A stretch of DNA of 64,000 nucleotides. Source: an uncultured Nitrosomonas sp. (GTDB lineage Bacteria; Pseudomonadota; Gammaproteobacteria; Burkholderiales; Nitrosomonadaceae). A program made the position numbers and the translations under genes. The notes beneath the pieces are model-generated. The model was not told the DNA's origin and searched no databases. It saw nothing but the letters and a program-made list of their open reading frames with translations. Below are positions 62,827 through 64,000 of this stretch, piece after piece (positions within the stretch are counted from its first letter, which is position 1; every line of letters starts with the position of its first letter). Location of the stretch: assembly GCA_949281375.1 (NCBI GenBank), contig CASDLT010000022.1:1-64000 (forward strand), read 5' to 3'.

Positions 62827-63504
62827 TTGCAGCCTGTCCTATTGCTCCGCTTATTGCAGCTCGCCAGTCCCTCGTTGCCTATTGGCGCTTATACTTATTC
62901 CCAGGGACTGGAATCTGCCATCGAAAAAGGCAGCGTCCATGATGAGAATTCAGCGCGCTCATGGATTTCTGAATCATTGGAGATCGTTGCCGATTTTGAA
63001 GCTCCGATCGTCTGGCGCTTACTCAAATCCTTTTCCGATCGCGATATCGAAGCCGTTAGTTATTGGACGGAATATTTTATAGCGGCCCGCGATACGGCCG
63101 AATTTCGCGCAGAAACCATACAGATGGGGTATTCATTGGGCAAGCTCGTCACTGATCTCAACATCGGGGACGACTCACTGAAAAGCATTCTGCTAGGTCA
63201 GCCCGAGATTCCGTTACCGACGGCGTTTGCCTGTGCGGCGGAAGCGCTTGCGGTGCCTCATGATGCCGCGCTCCTAGGTCTGCTATTTTCATTGGTTGAA
63301 AATCAAGTATTAGCTTGTGTCAAATCCGTGCCACTGGGGCAGGTTTCTGGTCAGAGACTCTTACTGTCACTGCACCCGATGATCGAGAAAGCAGCTTCTC
63401 ATGCTCAACACCTTGACGACGATGATTTATCGAACTGGGCTCCAGGCTTATCACTGCTGTCGATGCAGCATGAAATTCAATATAGTAGAGTCTATCGCTC
63501 ATAA
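62827..63504 (+). CDS. ureF: Urease accessory protein UreF
   Basis: 225 residues, helical. It has the family opening [25 protein letters not shown] and the later SLGKLV and [16 protein letters not shown]. UreF gates GTP hydrolysis by UreG. The start is TTG at 62827 with TAGGAG about 5 bases upstream; no ATG fits the N-terminus. Confidence 0.95.
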   Translation: MQPVLLLRLLQLASPSLPIGAYTYSQGLESAIEKGSVHDENSARSWISESLEIVADFEAPIVWRLLKSFSDRDIEAVSYWTEYFIAARDTAEFRAETIQMGYSLGKLVTDLNIGDDSLKSILLGQPEIPLPTAFACAAEALAVPHDAALLGLLFSLVENQVLACVKSVPLGQVSGQRLLLSLHPMIEKAASHAQHLDDDDLSNWAPGLSLLSMQHEIQYSRVYRS

Positions 63505-63521
63505 TTTCTGGATATAACAAC

Positions 63522-64000
63522 ATGAATAAACAATCAAATCCCCTTCGTGTCGGTATCGGCGGACCGGTTGGATCAGGAAAAACGGCGTTGTGTGAAGCAT
63601 TGAGTAAAAAAATGCGTGACCACTATGAAATGGCCGTTATTACTAATGATATCTATACCAAAGAAGACATGGAAATTCTCTTGCGCGCCAATGCGCTGCC
63701 GCCAGAACGCTTAATGGGCGTGGAGACCGGCGGATGTCCGCATACGGCAATCCGGGAAGATGCCTCCATTAATCTTGAGGCCATCGCACGTATGACAGCC
63801 GATTTTCCTGACTTGGATCTGATACTCGTCGAATCAGGCGGAGATAACTTGGCATCGACGTTCAGTCCTGAACTTTCTGATCTCACCATTTACGTCATTG
63901 ATGTAGCTGCCGGGGAAAAAATACCTCGCAAGGGAGGCCCGGGCATTACCCGTTCAGCCCTTCTGGTCATCAATAAAACTGACCTCGCGCCTCACGTCGG
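63522..64000 (+). CDS. ureG: Urease accessory GTPase UreG, cut off by the window end
   Basis: The first ~159 residues of about 200. P-loop GGPVGSGKT, the metal-binding Cys-Pro-His in [13 protein letters not shown], Walker-type [10 protein letters not shown] and the guanine-specificity NKTD near the end are present. It powers nickel transfer into urease. The ATG lies 17 bases after the ureF stop. The C-terminal ~40 residues lie beyond 64000. Confidence 0.97.
   Translation, partial: MNKQSNPLRVGIGGPVGSGKTALCEALSKKMRDHYEMAVITNDIYTKEDMEILLRANALPPERLMGVETGGCPHTAIREDASINLEAIARMTADFPDLDLILVESGGDNLASTFSPELSDLTIYVIDVAAGEKIPRKGGPGITRSALLVINKTDLAPHV

Overview
The window is a chromosomal segment of a Gram-negative proteobacterium. 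It carries the outer-membrane assembly genes lptD and surA, a FadL-type porin, lipoproteins and a complete LptD-SurA-PdxA-RsmA block. Gene content and protein style suggest a betaproteobacterium, most likely a Nitrosomonas-like ammonia oxidiser: a urease cluster preceded by a dedicated-looking porin, an exosortase-associated TIGR04073 protein, and the rubrerythrin / CCG-Fe-S / DUF3501 module. The taxonomic call is inference; there is no rRNA and no amo gene here.

Layout. 1-168: the 3' part of tRNA-Ala(GGC), then tRNA-Glu(TTC). 492-8017 (minus strand): a type I restriction-modification operon, hsdM-hsdS-hsdR, followed by a YgjP-like metallopeptidase gene. hsdM carries an in-frame amber codon at codon 29, so the system is probably inactive or depends on re-initiation. 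8391-11919: a stress-like set of a BCAM0308-family zinc-motif protein, a twin-CBS protein and a Lon protease. 12224-15808: a small HTH protein, then the AmmeMemoRadiSam genes amrB-amrA-amrS with an alpha/beta hydrolase. 16160-20989: a very large secreted haem peroxidase with RTX repeats. 21662-27763: FtsH, a FadL-type porin and a PAS-GGDEF-EAL protein. 27965-33325: a small hypothetical, a rubrerythrin lacking its rubredoxin domain, a fused Fe-S/DUF3501 protein, two lipoproteins and two NarL-family receiver proteins, one of them a pseudo-receiver with no DNA-binding domain. 33630-42965: DinG-type helicase, lptD-surA-pdxA-rsmA, lysC and tRNA-Ser(GCT). 43366-55312: bestrophin-like channel, recG, ridA, murA, a membrane-anchored sensor-like protein, argH, a fructosamine-kinase-family gene, pyrG, eno and ftsB. 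55620-58699: htpX, the TIGR04073 protein and a porin. 58739-64000: ureD-A-B-C-E-F-G; ureG runs off the end.

Most genes are housekeeping genes in familiar neighbourhoods. The points most worth a second look are the amber-interrupted hsdM with an apparently leaderless promoter, the in-frame Fe-S/DUF3501 fusion beside a truncated rubrerythrin, the 1609-residue RTX peroxidase with no secretion genes nearby, the pseudo-receiver pair, and a degenerate ~130-bp intergenic repeat found three times in the same orientation. I saw no CRISPR array, insertion sequence or prophage.
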